Assembly: GCF_001625215.2 (NCBI RefSeq)
Contig: NC_030385.2
Span: forward strand, 33,877,598-33,941,597
DNA length: 64,000 bases
Direction of reading: 5' to 3'
Source of the DNA: Daucus carota subsp. sativus
Taxonomy: Eukaryota; Streptophyta; Magnoliopsida; Apiales; Apiaceae
The notes beneath the pieces were generated by a model. It made no database searches. It was given only the letters and a program-made list of their open reading frames with translations, and was not told the DNA's origin. Positions 46,922-59,540 of the stretch are shown here, piece after piece. Every line of letters starts with the position of its first letter. Within the stretch, counting starts at the first letter, position 1. The translations under genes and the position numbers were made by a program.

Positions 46922-48166
46922 TTACTGCACTTGCTCAAAGCCATCTAGTGAAACAAGCGTTTCTGTGTATTTGAGAAAAGCACCCACATTTGCTTCATCT
47001 TTATAAATTTTGGTTTCTTTCTTCTCATAGTCATACAACACATAAAACATGAAGCTACTGTGAAATACCTTATGTCCAAAGAACTGTGCTGCACCCAAAT
47101 AGTCATTTAACCGTATTTCAGTCTCGGGATGAGCCTCAATGCTAAATTTTTTGGTCCAAGACACCTCTCCAGAAACATTATCTAACGTCCATAGATTTAT
47201 TTCAATTCCAGACTGAAAGACCATAGCGACGGAACCTTGGAAATCCAAAACATCTGACTCCATCTGTGTAGAGCTAGGGATAGGAACTAGTCCAAAAATC
47301 TCATTGTGCAAATCAAATGAGACTAAGTGCTCCCTACGATATTTAAAATACAGTACCCCGTCTACAACAACATTAGCTGAGCCAAAGTGCTTAACACCCT
47401 TCATAATAGGAGCCTTAAATTCATTAGTCCAGGAATCAGCATTCGACGAATAAACCTGAACTAATGGTTCGACATCAAACATTTTCTCAGACACAATCCT
47501 AAAGACCTTGTAGTCATCGGAGATAGGATCATAACCAAACCCTACTTTAACCGGCACAGTATCACAAGTGTGGGGCTCGGGAGCAGGGAGTTTCTTAAAC
47601 TTCCCGATTGACGGATTCCAAAGATAGACATAATTACCGAACAAATTAGCTAAACAGAGGATGCCATCACAAACACTTTTAATACTATAATGTGTAGAGA
47701 AAAGACGTGGCATAACAAGATGATCAAATTGTACCGGACAGCTGGACAAGTCTTGGGCTGCGGCATCAAGAAGCGCCTCATCAACAAGTTCACGCCGACG
47801 TTGCTGTTGTGGACTAATAGTGGAATTGGAAAACAATGTGCCGAAACGCCTCTCCGTCTCGGCCTCGAAGGCCAGTTTTCTTGCCAATTCCTCCTCGGTG
47901 AGCGTGGGTCTGTGGATACAGAGCATTGTGGGTGTGTTCATTGAGGCCGTGATGGCGCGATGGAGTTGAGATTTGACGAAATGAGGGGTGGAGATGAGTG
48001 AAAGCCATGGTTTGCAGACGGACTTGCATTGGAGCAGTGATTTCACAGGAAGTCGAAGGAGTATTTCGGAGATCAACCCTTCAGGTAAATAGTTGATGGA
48101 CTTTTTTGCCATTGAGGTTTTGGAAGAGGAAATGGTGAATAAGTTGGGAAGAAAGGGAAAGCTCAA
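46922..48166 (-). CDS. F-box/FBA protein, type 2 (array gene 6)
   Basis: 414 residues, intact, nearly identical to gene 2. The F-box is SINYLPEGLISEILLRLPVK onward. The linker QQQRRRELVDEALLDAAAQD is the same as gene 2. The FBA domain contains VCDGILCLANLFGNYVYLWN and DPISDDYKVFRIVSEKMFD, and the end is DGFEQVQ. Only about a dozen residues differ from gene 2. As there, an internal ATG (MAKKS) matches the starts of genes 3 and 4. Predicted SCF substrate receptor, target unknown. Confidence 0.9.
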   Translation of the reverse strand: MSFPFLPNLFTISSSKTSMAKKSINYLPEGLISEILLRLPVKSLLQCKSVCKPWLSLISTPHFVKSQLHRAITASMNTPTMLCIHRPTLTEEELARKLAFEAETERRFGTLFSNSTISPQQQRRRELVDEALLDAAAQDLSSCPVQFDHLVMPRLFSTHYSIKSVCDGILCLANLFGNYVYLWNPSIGKFKKLPAPEPHTCDTVPVKVGFGYDPISDDYKVFRIVSEKMFDVEPLVQVYSSNADSWTNEFKAPIMKGVKHFGSANVVVDGVLYFKYRREHLVSFDLHNEIFGLVPIPSSTQMESDVLDFQGSVAMVFQSGIEINLWTLDNVSGEVSWTKKFSIEAHPETEIRLNDYLGAAQFFGHKVFHSSFMFYVLYDYEKKETKIYKDEANVGAFLKYTETLVSLDGFEQVQ

Positions 48167-48551
48167 TGTTGCACTGTAGTTGCATTGATTAGAGATGAAT
48201 TGCTTTTAAGGCCCAGTCAAATCACATTATAATGTGTGTAAAGCGTCTTAGAGCATCTCTAAGAGCCTCCTTGTTTTTTTTTTTTTTTTTTTTCAGGATC
48301 TACATACTCGTAGATGAGTTGTATCATAGATACAATAAGCCGGATCAGGGATTACTTTCATTCAATAAAGTTTATCATCTAACCGAAAGATACGCAAAGA
48401 TATCTCCGGACGTTTAGATAATAAGACTTTAAAGTCTGAAAAGAAAACCCGTAAAATCTCTTTCCAAGCTCCTGAAAATCAAAGCAAGCAAAGAGAAACA
48501 TAAGAATGATAAATTAAATAAAAAGAAAAAGTGTGGGTGAACTAAACCCAA
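48167..48551. other. Upstream of gene 6 up to the tandem array
   Basis: Matches the upstream of gene 2 until about 48245 but without the MITE, showing the empty site TTTTAAGGCCCAG. A TTAGAGCATCTCTAAGAG end followed by a long T run starts at 48249 and may be a truncated MITE. No gene seen. Confidence 0.55.
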
Positions 48552-51403
48552 TCTATGTATATTATAAATCCTGAACAATGCCATGTCATCAATGCCACAT
48601 ATTTCAAAAAAAAGTCCATCTCAATGCCACATATTTTAGGTTTTGCCATGTCATTATAATTTCCCTTATTTATTTAAGCATATCAGAATAATTAATCACA
48701 TATCTTTGAATTCCTAAAATTGAGCGTAATCAATGACTGACAATTATATTAAATTTTGAATGGTAATGCAATAACTACATTCCATAATCATAGCATTTTC
48801 TGAATGTTAAATTTGTACAGAACTAATTAAAATTGAAGAAGATAATTATATTGAATATACTGCCACAATTGTTACGTTTATCATGTATCATATAACTACG
48901 TTTTAATTATATTAACTTATACATAAATAAATGAAGTGTTTAAAAATTGAAATTGAAATTTATAATTATATTTTTATTTAATATTTAATATCCGGAAGTC
49001 GTCTAGCTATGTTACAAATATGTTGTTTTTTAATTTTCGGAATAATATATATTACATTTTCTAACATAGTGATATAAGTATTATAAAAGTATTTTTATAA
49101 TAATATTACGTCATTAATTAGTATGTATTAATCATTTTATGTAGGTCAACTTAATCATAGTAGATATGTACTATTACTTAGAGACAGCAACCGGATCGAT
49201 CGAAACGGGTTTCGCAAAATTCCAAAATCGAATCCAAACTATATTATAAATCTTGAACAATGCCAAATCATCAATGTCACATATTTCAAAAAAAAAAAGT
49301 CAATGGCATCTATTTTAAATTTTGCCATGTCATAATATATTCCATATTTATTTTAGACCAATCATATGTCCTAAGATTACTAAAATTGTGCGTAATCAAT
49401 GGGTCGGTCGAAACGGGTTTCACAAATACCAAAATCGAACCCAAATCTATGTATCTATGTATATTATAAATCCTGAACAATGCCACGTCATCAATGCCAC
49501 ATATTTCAAAAAAAAGTCCACCTCAATGCCACATATTTTAGGTTTTGCCATGTCATTATAATTTCCCTTATTTATTTAAGCATATCAGAATAATTAATCA
49601 CATATCTTTGAATTCCTAAAATTGAGCGTAATCAATGACTGACAATTATATTAAATTTTGAATGGTAATGCAATAACTACATTCCATAATCATAGCATTT
49701 TCTGAATGTTAAATTTGTACAGAACTAATTAAAATTGAAGAAGATAATTATATTGAATATACTGCCACAATTGTTAAGTTTATCATGTATCATATAACTA
49801 CGCTTTAATTATATTAACTTATACATAAATAAATGAAGTGTTTAAAAATTGAAATTGAAATTTATAATTATATTTATATTTAATATTTAATATCCGGAAG
49901 TCGTCTAGCTATGTTACAAATATGTTGTTTTTTAATTTTCGGAATAATATATATTACATTTTCTAACATAGTGATATAAGTATTATAAAAGTATTTTTAT
50001 AATAATATTACGTCATTAATTAGTATGTATTAATCATTTTATGTAGGTCAACTTAATCATAGTAGATATGTACTATTACTTAGAGACAGCAACCGGATCG
50101 ATCGAAACGGGTTTCGCAAATTCCAAAATCGAATCCAAACTATATTATAAATCTTGAACAATGCCAAATCATCAATGTCACATATTTTAAAAAAAAAAGT
50201 CAATGGCATCTATTTTAAATTTTGCCATGTCATAATATATTCCATAATTATTTTAGACCAATCATATGTCCTAAGATTACTAAAATTGTGCGTAATCAAT
50301 GGGTCGGTCGAAACGGGTTTCACAAATACCAAAATCGAACCCAAATCTATGTATCTATGTATATTATAAATCCTGAACAATGCCACGTCATCAATGCCAC
50401 ATATTTCAAAAAAAAGTCCACCTCAATGCCACATATTTTAGGTTTTGCCATGTCATTATAATTTCCCTTATTTATTTAAGCATATCAGAATAATTAATCA
50501 CATATCTTTGAATTCCTAAAATTGAGCGTAATCAATGACTGACAATTATATTAAATTTTGAATGGTAATGCAATAACTACATTCCATAATCATAGCATTT
50601 TCTGAATGTTAAATTTGTACAGAACTAATTAAAATTGAAGAAGATAATTATACTGAATATACTGCCACAATTGTTAAGTTTATCATGTATCATATAACTA
50701 CGTTTTAATTATATTAACTTATACATAAATAAATGAAGTGTTTAAAAATTGAAATTGAAATTTATAATTATATTTTTATTTAATATCCGGAAGTCGTCTA
50801 GCTATGTTACAAATATGTTGTTTTTTAATTTTCGGAATAATATATATTACATTTTCTAACATAGTGATATAAGTATTATAAAAGTATTTTTATAATAATA
50901 TTACGTCATTAATTAGTATGTATTAATCATTTTATGTAGGTCAACTTAATCATAGTAGATATGTACTATTACTTAGAGACAGCAACCGGATCGATCGAAA
51001 CGGGTTTCGCAAATTCCAAAATCGAATCCAAACTATATTATAAATCCTGAACAATGCCAAATCATCAATGTCACATATTTCAAAAAAAAAAAGTCCAAGT
51101 CAATGGCATCTATTTTAAATTTTGCCATGTCATATTATATTCCATATTTATTTTAGACCAATCATATGTCCTAAGATTACTAAAATTGTGCGTAATCAAT
51201 GGGTCGGTCGAAACGGATTTCACAAATACCAAAATCGAACCCAAATTATATTATAAATCCTGAACAGTGCCAAATCATCAATGCCGCATATTTCAAAAAA
51301 AAGTCCACGACAATAACACCTGTTTTAAATTTTGACGTGTCATATCATATTCCATATTTATTTTAGACCAATCACATGTCCTAAAAATCCTAAAATTGGG
51401 CGT
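48552..51403 (+). repeat. Tandem array of Helitron-like units, alternating long (~690 bp) and short (~207 bp)
   Basis: Long units begin near 48552, 49446 and 50346; short units begin near 49239, 50140 and 51033. A partial unit (51246-51403) is interrupted by the LTR element. Both sizes share the same start (TATATTATAAATCCTGAACA, AATGCCA..) and the same end (CGAAACGGGTTTCGCAAAT, CCAAAATCGAACCCAAA). The short unit lacks about 480 bp of the interior. The TC-TATAAAT start and a palindromic CGAAACGGGTTTCG near the end recall Helitrons, but no CTRR end is seen, so the class is an inference. Short open frames of about 70-80 codons recur only because the unit recurs. Confidence 0.8.
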
Positions 51404-52638
51404 TGATAGAATATATTTTTATATATATTCTATAGGATTTTATTCTCATATTTAATTATATTTTGCACTGATTTGGATTTTATTTAATAGATTTTTATTG
51501 TAGGAAATAAAGAATTCCAAGTTGAGAAGGATTTGGAGATAAATTAGCTATTTTGGAGCTAATTTCTATTAAAATTCGGATTTATTGGGTTCCACCCGAT
51601 TTCTGCACTGTTTGGGCCATATCTTGAGCTCCGGATGTCAGAATTGGATGATCTTACAGCCCACGCGAAGCCCTTTTAATTCTCTTTAATTTAGAAGTGG
51701 TCCAAGAAGCAAAGTCCAATCAGAAAAGCCCGAAAACAGAGCAGCAAAGAAAGTTGCGAATTTTGACAAAGAATCCTACCTTGCTTGGAAGTTCTATTTG
51801 TATATTGATTTTAAAACATTAAAATTGTTATTATTATTAGAGGAGGATCAGATTTTATTATTGGAGGATTACCATTAGAATAGACATTAGTTACTTACGC
51901 TATTTTACAGAGGGTTAGGTCTTCTTCTCCTTCTCTCCATACTTTTTTCTAGACATTATTTTCTCCATTAATTGAAGCTTTGAGGTATTTCTTGATCATC
52001 TCTTGTTTATTTGTTAATGTTTTATATGGCTCTCTTCACTATTCTTGTTGCTTTTACTTTCGCTACTATGTGTGAGTAGTTTCATTCTAGGACGGAAGGG
52101 GAGCCATGTTTGCACCATTATAATGCCTTATTTTCATTAGTGGTTTAATGGGTAACGTGTAATTCTAGTCTATATGTCTTGATGTTTGATCTGTGTAATT
52201 GGCCAATATCATAGATTGATTGTATGCAAATAGGAGTACAAGATCGAGAGATGTACTTACTAGAGGCACACATAAGATTAGCGGGACTGAAATTGAGTGC
52301 GAGAGCATCAATGGATTCCTGAGAGTGTTAATGCTTGAGAGAGATTAACAATTGCTCTAATTACATAACTTGTTGAATTATTATATGATTAGCTAGTTTT
52401 GGTGTAAGCATGGTGAACCTGAATTGTCCTAGACTTTAGTTAATTGATTTAAATCATCTTTGCATTGCTTTATTTAGTTAGTAAAAAAATCTTAAATATT
52501 TGTTTGTCTTGTGAAACAATTTGCAATAGTCAGATTAAGATTCTTGAAACTTGTCTCCCTGTGGATTCGACCCGTACTTGCTAGTATCTGTTTACAACAG
52601 GCACCGTGCACTTGCGGTAGATATTATTTTACACATCA
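51404..52638 (+). repeat. 5' LTR of the Athila-type element
   Basis: Runs from TGATAGAATATA to TTTTACACATCA, directly before the primer-binding region at about 52642. It starts TG and ends CA. Similarity to the solo LTR at 55164 (shared TTTGGGCCATATCT and AGCCCACGCGAAGC) supports its identity. The left flank GGGCGT belongs to the interrupted array unit. Confidence 0.78.
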
Positions 52639-52767
52639 AGTTTTTGGCGCCGCTGCCGGGGAGGCGCTAGTTTTCTATATATTTTAATTTGATTATTTAG
52701 ATTGTTTCTTTGTCTCATTGGAGCTTTAGTTCCAATCGAGGCTGTTTTCACTGTTTTCCTTGTTTAG

Positions 52768-55163
52768 TTGTTCATGCCCAGGTCTACAGGAGACGTGGAA
52801 TCAACTACTCCTGATCCTGATTTTGACACTACTCTACAGCAATATCTTGATCAGCGAAAGAAAGGGAAACAAGGGTCAAAGATTAAAATGGGTGATCTTC
52901 CTATTAAATCTTTGAAGAATTATTCGCAGCCCTCTCCGAGTGGTGTGCCTACTGGCATTGCTATGCCAAATATTCAAGCAGCAAACTTTGAGATCAAACC
53001 GGCGTTGCTCACTATGATCCAACAGAATCAGTTTGCTGGTCTTCCAACTGAAGATCCTACGCTTCACTTGCAAAGGTTTCAACAGCTCTGCTCTACCATC
53101 AAGTTTCAGGGAGTCACTGCAGATCAAGTGAAAGTTATGTTGTTCGGGTTTTCTCTTCGTGATAAAGCTCAGAAGTGGTTGAATGATATCAATGTGACCG
53201 AGTGGGAAGCAATTGCTCAAGCCTTTCTCACTGAGTATTTTCCTCCCAACAAAACTAATGATTTGGTTGACAAGTTGACCACTTTCAAACAAGAATATGA
53301 TGAAACTCTTAAGGATGCATGGGACAGATTCAAAGATATTCAACGCTCGTGTCCTCATCACGGTCTTGAAAAGTGGTTTCTTCTCAAGCGCTTCTATTAT
53401 GGTCTTGACTCCGAGACGAAGAGCACGGTAGATAATGCTGCAGGTGGTGTTTTTCTAGACAAAGGAGTTGATGATGGTTATGCTTTTCTTGCAAATCTAG
53501 CTGCAAATCACTTCAATAACCCGAGAGCACCTAAGAAAGGGGGTAAACTTGAAGTTGATGCTTATTCACTTTTATCATCTCAACTCGCAACATTGACACA
53601 AGAGATTCACTCGTTGAAAACTTCACAAGCCTCGAATACTCAACCTATGAGTATTAATGCACTATCTTCTATGGCTCCTATGAATAATCAGGTTTGTGAA
53701 GTATGTGGTATTCAAGGACACCTTGGTAATGATTGTTTGTACAATGTTCAGAATGCACAGAATTTTCAGATGGAGCAGGCAAATGCTTTTCAGCAGAGGC
53801 AGCAATATAATCCGTACTCCAACACTTACAATCCGGGGTGGAGAGATCACCCTAATTTCTCCTACAGGAATAACAATGGTCAAAATCCTCCTCCCAATCA
53901 ACAGCAACAATATCAGCATCCTCAGCAACAACAATATAGGCCTTCTCAAGGGCCTATGAACCCTCCTGGATTTCAGAAACCTGCTCAACAACATGCTCAT
54001 CCATCTAGCCCAGCTGCACAACCTGATCAGACGCAAGAGATGTTAAAGTTGTTGATGCAAGAAATTAAAGACATGAAAGTTCACAATAAGATGATGGAGA
54101 CTCAGATTGCACAATTAGCCAGCTCTTCAACTACAAGGCAACCTGGTTCTTTACCATCTCAACCAACTCATTCAAAGGAGAATATAAATGCTATTGTTTT
54201 GAGGAGTGGTCTCACATATGATGGTCCTCCAATGCCTGTGGATGATGTGATTGATGAGAAAGAAAAGGAAAGCTCCAATGATGATAAGGTGAATGAAGCT
54301 GTTGATTTGACAAACAAGGGTGGAACTGAAGGAAGCAAGAATGATGATACCGAGAAGACTGTTAATGCTCCTCCACCTTTTGTGCCTAATCTGCCATTCC
54401 CTAGCAGGATGAACAAGACAAAGGTAGATCAACAGTTTGGTAAGTTTATGAAACTTGTCAAAAATCTTGAGGTAACAGTTCCTTGCACTGATTTAATTTC
54501 TCAAGTTCCATCATACGCAAAGTTTCTAAAGGATATTATTACAAAGAAACGATCTTTTGGTGAGGTGGAGACAGTTGCTTTTACTGAAGAGTGTAGTGCT
54601 GTTTTACAAAATAAGTCCCCACCTAAACTTAAAGATCCTGGAAGTTTTTCAATTCCATGTCACTTGGGTGCATTATTTATTGACAAAGCTTTATGTGACT
54701 TAGGCGCTAGCGTCTCTGTTATGCCTCTCTCCATTTTTCAAAAATTAAACATGGGAGATCTTAAATGCACACAAATGACATTGCAAATGGCAGACCGTTC
54801 TAAAAATATCCTTTGGGTATTTTAGAGGATGTTCCTGTTAGAGTTGGAAAATTTTACATTCCTGTAGACTTTGTGGTTTTGGACATGGAAGAGGATAGTC
54901 AAATTCCCATTATTTTGGGTAGACCATTTCTCTGTACTGCTGGTGCTGTTATTGATGTCAAAAATGGGACATTAACTTTGTGTGTAGGGGATAATAAAAG
55001 TACTTTTACACTAACATCTGCTCTTAAGTCCCCTATGCTTGAGAATACTTGTTGCAGGATAGATGTCATTGATGCAATTGTCCAAGATGAGCTACCACAG
55101 GTTTTACTAGATGATCCATTGGAAGCAGTCCTTATGCTTGAAGCTTCTGAAGGAGAAGGACAT
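52768..55163 (+). mobile_element. gag and protease region of the Athila-type element
   Basis: The gag capsid-like region includes LPTEDPTLHLQRFQQLCSTI, KAQKWLNDINVTEWEAIAQA and WDRFKDIQRSCPHHGLEKWF. A zinc knuckle CEVCGIQGHLGNDC follows, then a Gln-rich stretch, an AIVLRSG motif and a retropepsin-like segment with DLGASVSVMPLSIF. This forms the viral-like structural and protease part. It is a fossil with its coding continuity lost. Confidence 0.85.
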
Positions 55164-56523
55164 TGATAAGCGTGCATTTTATCTTAATATTGTCCCTGTA
55201 TTTTAGTTATTTTGTACTTAATTGGATTTTTATTTAATAAATATTAATGTTTTATTGTAGGATGCAAGGAATTCTAATCAAATATGGATTGGAGTTTAAA
55301 TGGCAAGAATTGGTGATTAATTCGAATAAAATTCGGATTTTGAAGCTAGCTGCGCAGCATTCACTGTTTGGGCCATATCTGGAGTTCTAGAAGTCCAAAT
55401 CAGGCGATTCAAGAGCCCACGCGAAGCTTAGAACAAGGCCTTTAATTCAGAGGTGGACTTGCATTTTTATCCCAGTCTAATCAGCCCAGAATCAGAGTCA
55501 AAAAGTCAACTGCGAATTTCCTCTTTTGGAATTCTATTCTGATTCGGAAATCTCCTTGTATTTTCATTAATTCATTAAAAATACTTTTAATAGAGATATT
55601 AGGGATTAGTATTCAGACCTAATCAGAGCGAGACATCGTATGAGATAGAGAAGGGAGGCACAAGCATAGAGAGAAAGAAGAAGCGAGACGGAAGAGATTT
55701 CAGCCATTGAAGACATTCAGTGGATTTGTTTCTTCATCTCTTTGTTTAGAATTCTCTCCTTAACTCTTGTTATCATGAACATGTTCTCTTTATATTTGGT
55801 TGATTTTGAGATTTTGAGTATGAACTAATTGTATAAAGTTGGGATTTTTATGGAACCCTAGCATGAGGATTTTGGTGTTTTGTTAAGAATATTGTATGCA
55901 AATTTGTGGTTTACTCATTCAAGTGTTTTTCATGTTAATACTTGCTATTGCCTGATCAACTCTAGTGGGTTATCGAGTTAATCTTAATACTGAGAGGGTT
56001 ATGATTAATTGACACAAAACTTGAATGGTGCATGATTATATCTTTTGATTATAATTTAGTTACGGTATAGACATATATTGTGACCATGCATAGCTTTGTG
56101 AATTGATGCTTAATTGGATTCCGAATATTAAATTGGCATAGACATATGTTAGTTTATTTGTAGGAATTATACCATAGTGATTTCGAGAGAAGCCTATGAC
56201 CATTGAATTCTAGCTAGTAAATTGTGATTTGCTGCAGTATTTCGCAACTCTTTTACCGATATTCTTGTGTTGGGGGGAAGTAATTATCCTGACTTATCTT
56301 CTCATATTTGAAACTCGTTAAGCTCTTTAGCATAATTTTAGTTTGTTAATTTAGTTTTAGTATAAAAACCATCACCAATTTATTGTGTGTTCGATAACTA
56401 GACTGTTAGATTTTATTTGTGATTGATACGTTTAAATAGTCCTTGAGGAACGATATCTGGTATTTATTACTATATTACTTGTTTGCGATTGTGTACACTT
56501 GCACATTAGTATTTTACGCAACA
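55164..56523 (+). mobile_element. Solo LTR of a related Ty3/gypsy family nested in the Athila-type element
   Basis: Starts TGATAAGCGTGCATTTTATC and ends ATTTTACGCAACA, 1360 bp. The 5-bp target duplication GACAT is at 55159-55163 and 56524-56528. No internal region is attached. It resembles the 5' LTR at 51404 in parts but is clearly diverged, so it is a different subfamily rather than the same element's LTR. Solo LTRs arise by recombination between the two LTRs of an inserted copy. Confidence 0.9.
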
Positions 56524-59500
56524 GACATGCTGAAATTGATTCACTGATTCTTGAGCTTGATGGTAAGTCAAATTTGAGGAACTGTGAGGTAACAAATGCT
56601 ATCACTCCTTATGACAGACCTCAAGTGAAAAAGTTAGAGTTAAAGCCTTTGTCATCTACTCTTAAGTACGTGTTTCTTGATGATGATGAGTCTTGTCCTG
56701 CGATTGTTAGTTCTAAACTTGATGATAATCAAATTTCTCAACTGCTTGTTGTGTTGCGTATGCATTGGAAAGCTATTGGGTATAGTATTGATGATCTTAA
56801 GGGAATTAGCCCAGACTTTTGCATGCATAGAATTAATCTTGATGATGATCATAAGCCTTGCATACAGGGACAACGTCGCTTGAACCCTAACATGCAAGAG
56901 GTAGTTAAAAAGGAGGTGATAAAACTACTTGATGCGGGCATCATCTACCCAATTTCTGATTCTAAATGGGTGAGTCCGGTTCAAGTAGTTCCTAAAAAAG
57001 GAGGGACCACAGTAATTAAGAATGATAAAGATGAATTGATTCCCACTAGAGTTATCACAGACTGGCGAATGTGTATTGACTATCGTAGGTTAAACACCGC
57101 CACTAAAAAGGATCATTACCCTCTCCCATTCATTGATCAAATGCTTGAAAGACTTGCTAAACATAAGTTCTTTTGTTATTTAGATGGGTATTCAGGGTTC
57201 TTCCAGATCCCTATACACCCTGATGACCAGGAAAAGACTACATTCACATGTCCATATGGTACTTTCGCATACCGAAGGGTGCCTTTTGGACTGTGCAATG
57301 CGCCTGCTACTTTTCAACGTTGCATGACATCCATATTTTCTGATTTCATTGAGTCTATTATGGAAGTATTTATGGATGATTTCAGTGTTTATGGTTCTGA
57401 TTTTGATGTGTGTTTGCATAATCTTTCAAAAGTGCTTAAAAGATGTGAAGAGGTCAACTTGGTTCTAAATTGGGAAAAGTGCCACTTCATGGTCAATGAA
57501 GGAGTGGTACTTGGTCATCTTATTTCTGAACATGGCATCCAGGTTGACAGAGCAAAAATTGAGGTGATCGAGAAACTTCCTCCTCCTGTTAATGTTAAGG
57601 GAGTTAGGAGTTTCTTGGGTCATGCGGGGTTTTATCGACGTTTTATTAAAGATTTTTCAAAAATTGCAAAACCCCTCACTCAATTGTTGCTTAAGGATGC
57701 CACATTTGAGTTTACTGATGCTTGTTTGGAGTCTTTTTACAGGATTAAACAGGCTTTGATAAGTGCACCAATCATACAACCTCCAGATTGGAATCTTCCA
57801 TTTGAGATCATGTGTGATGCAAGTGATTATGCTATTGGAGCTGTTCTTGGTCAACGGAAAGATAAGGTTTTGCACGCAATTTACTATGCAAGTAAAACCT
57901 TGGATGGAGCTCAGGTGAATTATGCTACTACTGAGAAGGAACTCTTAGCTGTTGTTTATGCTCTTGATAAGTTCCGAACTTATCTCATCGGTTCCAAAGT
58001 GATTGTTCACACTGATCATTCGGCGCTCAAATATCTATTGGCCAATAAGGAAGCAAAACCAAGGCTTATTCGCTGGATTTTGTTACTCCAGGAATTTGAC
58101 TTGGAAATCATAGATAAGAAGGGTGCTGAGAATGTGGTTGCAGACCATCTTTCACGATTGCGGTTCAAATCTGATGTTGCTCCTGACATTCCTATTGATG
58201 ATTCCTTCCCTGATGACCACTTATTTGCTGTTGCCGCAAACACCCCATGGTATGCAGACTTTGCAAATTTTTGTGTGAGTGGCTCCCATCCTCCAGATTT
58301 GACTTATCAACAACGAAAGAGGTTTTATTATGATGCTAAACAGTACTTTTGGGATGACCCTTTCTTGTATCGGAAGTGTGCTGATGGAATCTTTCGTAGA
58401 TGTGTCCCCGAGGGTGAAGTAAACGACATTCTCCGACATTGTCATTCTCTTCCATGTGGAGGTCATCATGGTCCTTCTAAGACTACTGCAAAGGTACTTC
58501 AATCTGGTTTCTACTGGCCTTCTCTATTCAAAGATGCTCGTGCTTTTTGCCTTTCTTGTGATGCTTGTCAGAGGACGGGTAATATTTCTAAACGCCAAGA
58601 GATGCCACAAACCGGGATTCTAGAGGTTGAGATTTTTGATGTATGGGGTGTTGATTTCATGGGACCTTTCTCAGCTTCTTGCGGAAATAGATATATCCTA
58701 GTCGCAGTAGACTATGTGTCCAAGTGGGTTGAAGCTATTGCCTCACCAACCAATGATTCCAAGGTTGTTATGAAGCTGTTCAAAAAGATCATATTCCCAC
58801 GTTTTGGAGTTCCAAGGACTGTAATTAGTGATGGTGGATCTCATTTTCGCCACCGACAATTTGAAACTTTGCTCAAGAAATATGGTGTGACTCACAAGGT
58901 TGGCCTAGCTTATCATCCTCAAACAAGTGGCCAAGTTGAAGTTTCAAATCATCAAATCAAAAGCATCTTGGAAAAAGTAGTTGCAAAATCTCGAAAGGAT
59001 TGGTCTTTGAAATTAGATGATGCTTTATGGGCTTATCGAACAGCCTACAAGACTCCCATTGGCACTACTCCGTATCGCTTAATCTATGGTAAGGCGTGCC
59101 ATTTGCCAGTTGAGCTCGAACATCGTGCTTTTTGGGCGATAAAAGAGCTAAATATGGATTTAGAGGCCGCGGGTGAAGCCAGACTTCTTCAAATGAATGA
59201 ATTGGATGAGCTTCGCTTTGATGCTTATGATAATTCTAGACTTTACAAGGAGAGAACGAAGAAAATGCATGACAAATTGATCCAGCGAAGATATTTTCAA
59301 GTTGGTGATAAGGTGTTATTATTTAATTCGAGACTTCGACTTTTTCCTGGGAAACTCAAATCTAGGTGGTCCGGACCATTCATTGTAACTGATGTTAAAT
59401 TTCATGGTGCTATTGAGATCATGGGAAAAGACGGGACCAAGTTTAAAGTGAATGGTCAGCGCTTGAAATTATATGTGGAAGGTGCATTTGTCGGAAAAAT

Positions 59501-59540
59501 TGAGACATTTTGTCTCGATAACCCCTCCTTGAAAGCTTGA
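56524..59540 (+). mobile_element. pol region (RT, RNase H, integrase) of the Athila-type element
   Basis: Reverse transcriptase shows [34 protein letters not shown] and the FMDD active-site box. RNase H shows [13 protein letters not shown] and [11 protein letters not shown]. Integrase shows an HHCC-type zinc region (HCHSL...CDACQRTG) and the DDE core ([40 protein letters not shown]). The C-terminal part has [18 protein letters not shown] and [16 protein letters not shown], with no chromodomain. These are standard Ty3/gypsy domains in standard order. Confidence 0.92.

Noticed and set aside
20816-48200. S-locus F-box (self-incompatibility) cluster
   Set aside because: The array has F-box/FBA genes as an S locus would, but no S-RNase gene is seen in the window and plain F-box/FBA tandem arrays are common elsewhere in plant genomes. 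Nothing here supports an S locus.
49260-51263. Repeated ~70-80-codon frames in the tandem array
   Set aside because: They recur because the unit recurs, have no known domain and start at non-conserved points; no evidence that they are translated.
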